A DNA stretch of 64,000 nt from Pseudomonadota bacterium (GTDB lineage Bacteria; Myxococcota_A; Polyangia; Polyangiales; Polyangiaceae). The notes below the pieces were generated by a model that was given only the letters and a program-made list of their open reading frames with translations, did no database searches and was not told the DNA's origin. The DNA lies in NCBI GenBank assembly GCA_023398955.1, contig JAEWRL010000219.1:1-64000 (forward strand). Direction: 5' to 3'. Below, piece by piece: positions 63,860 to 64,000 of the stretch; position 1 is the stretch's first letter; the number at the start of each line of letters is the position of its first letter. Both the position numbers and the translations under genes were made by a program.

Positions 63860-64000
63860 GCCCCACCGTCGCGGTCCAGCACTCTGCTGTGGGACCAATG
63901 ACTCTGGGGTTGTCAGACCACCGGTGCCACCTCGAAGATCCAGCGCTTCTGGCGAATCTTGGCGTTCGCGCTTGCGACGCCGTACCGGTAGGGCTACGTC
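63860..64000. other. Window end, no gene supported
   Basis: About 140 bases after the last stop codon. A short minus-strand peptide can be read but has an in-frame TAG at 63994-63996. I see no reliable feature. Confidence 0.4.

Noticed and set aside
63919..64000. C-terminal end of a minus-strand gene running into the window edge
   Set aside because: The peptide reading has an in-frame TAG at 63994-63996, so no open frame reaches the edge.
1..64000. CRISPR array, prophage or biosynthetic gene cluster
   Set aside because: No spaced repeats, phage structural genes, or PKS/NRPS/RiPP-type enzymes were seen; gene content is housekeeping, envelope and respiration.

Overview
This 64 kb window is GC-rich, densely coding chromosomal DNA. 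It most resembles a myxobacterium (Myxococcota, probably Polyangia). The evidence is two eukaryote-type Ser/Thr kinases, many lipoproteins with Gly/Ala-rich or Cys-rich linkers, PEGA-like and DUF2914 proteins, four-helix-bundle (S23/IVP-like) repeats, and operons built on ATGA start/stop overlaps. I see no rRNA, tRNA, CRISPR array, prophage or intact insertion sequence. The only mobile DNA is a decayed IS5-type transposase remnant near 59.3 kb.

Layout. 0.1-2.1 kb (-): ferrochelatase and a lipoprotein. 2.2-9.7 kb: a 1119-residue protein with a C-terminal kinase domain, two lipoproteins, an L,D-transpeptidase and a membrane protein. 9.8-20.8 kb (-): one tightly coupled six-gene unit for potassium and osmotic control. 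Its order is an asparaginase-like lipoprotein, a CPA antiporter, TrkA, TrkH, a 1387-residue antiporter-ATPase fusion, and MscS. 21-31 kb: two sulfatase-fold enzymes, a Gld-like ABC export operon with GldG and DUF4340 partners, and QueG. 31-38 kb: a lone cytochrome oxidase subunit III, a DUF2914 protein, HtpG, cytochrome bd (CydAB) and a barrel-like outer-membrane protein. 38.3-38.7 kb: decayed S23/IVP repeat. 39-46 kb: class II aldolase, then a minus-strand run of Rieske protein, lipoprotein, BtuF-like binding protein and histidine kinase, then an S41 protease and TatD. 46.6-50.3 kb: EtfB-EtfA-acyl-CoA dehydrogenase. 50.3-54.3 kb: PepSY-type membrane protein, OB-like lipoprotein and a ten-haem lipoprotein. 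54.4-63.9 kb: Tex, a CarD-like protein, a small lipoprotein, a PEGA-like protein, the second S23/IVP fragment with the IS5 remnant, a transmembrane Ser/Thr kinase, an ABC-F ATPase and a small membrane protein.

The most unusual module is the potassium unit. A lipoprotein with a degenerate Ntn-hydrolase (isoaspartyl peptidase) fold heads an operon that ends in a channel. Its antiporter is fused to a NTPase whose Walker A lysine is arginine. Several respiratory pieces (cytochrome bd, lone subunit III, Rieske protein, ten-haem cytochrome, ETF) point to a flexible electron-transport chain. All functions below are read from sequence motifs and context, without database searches.
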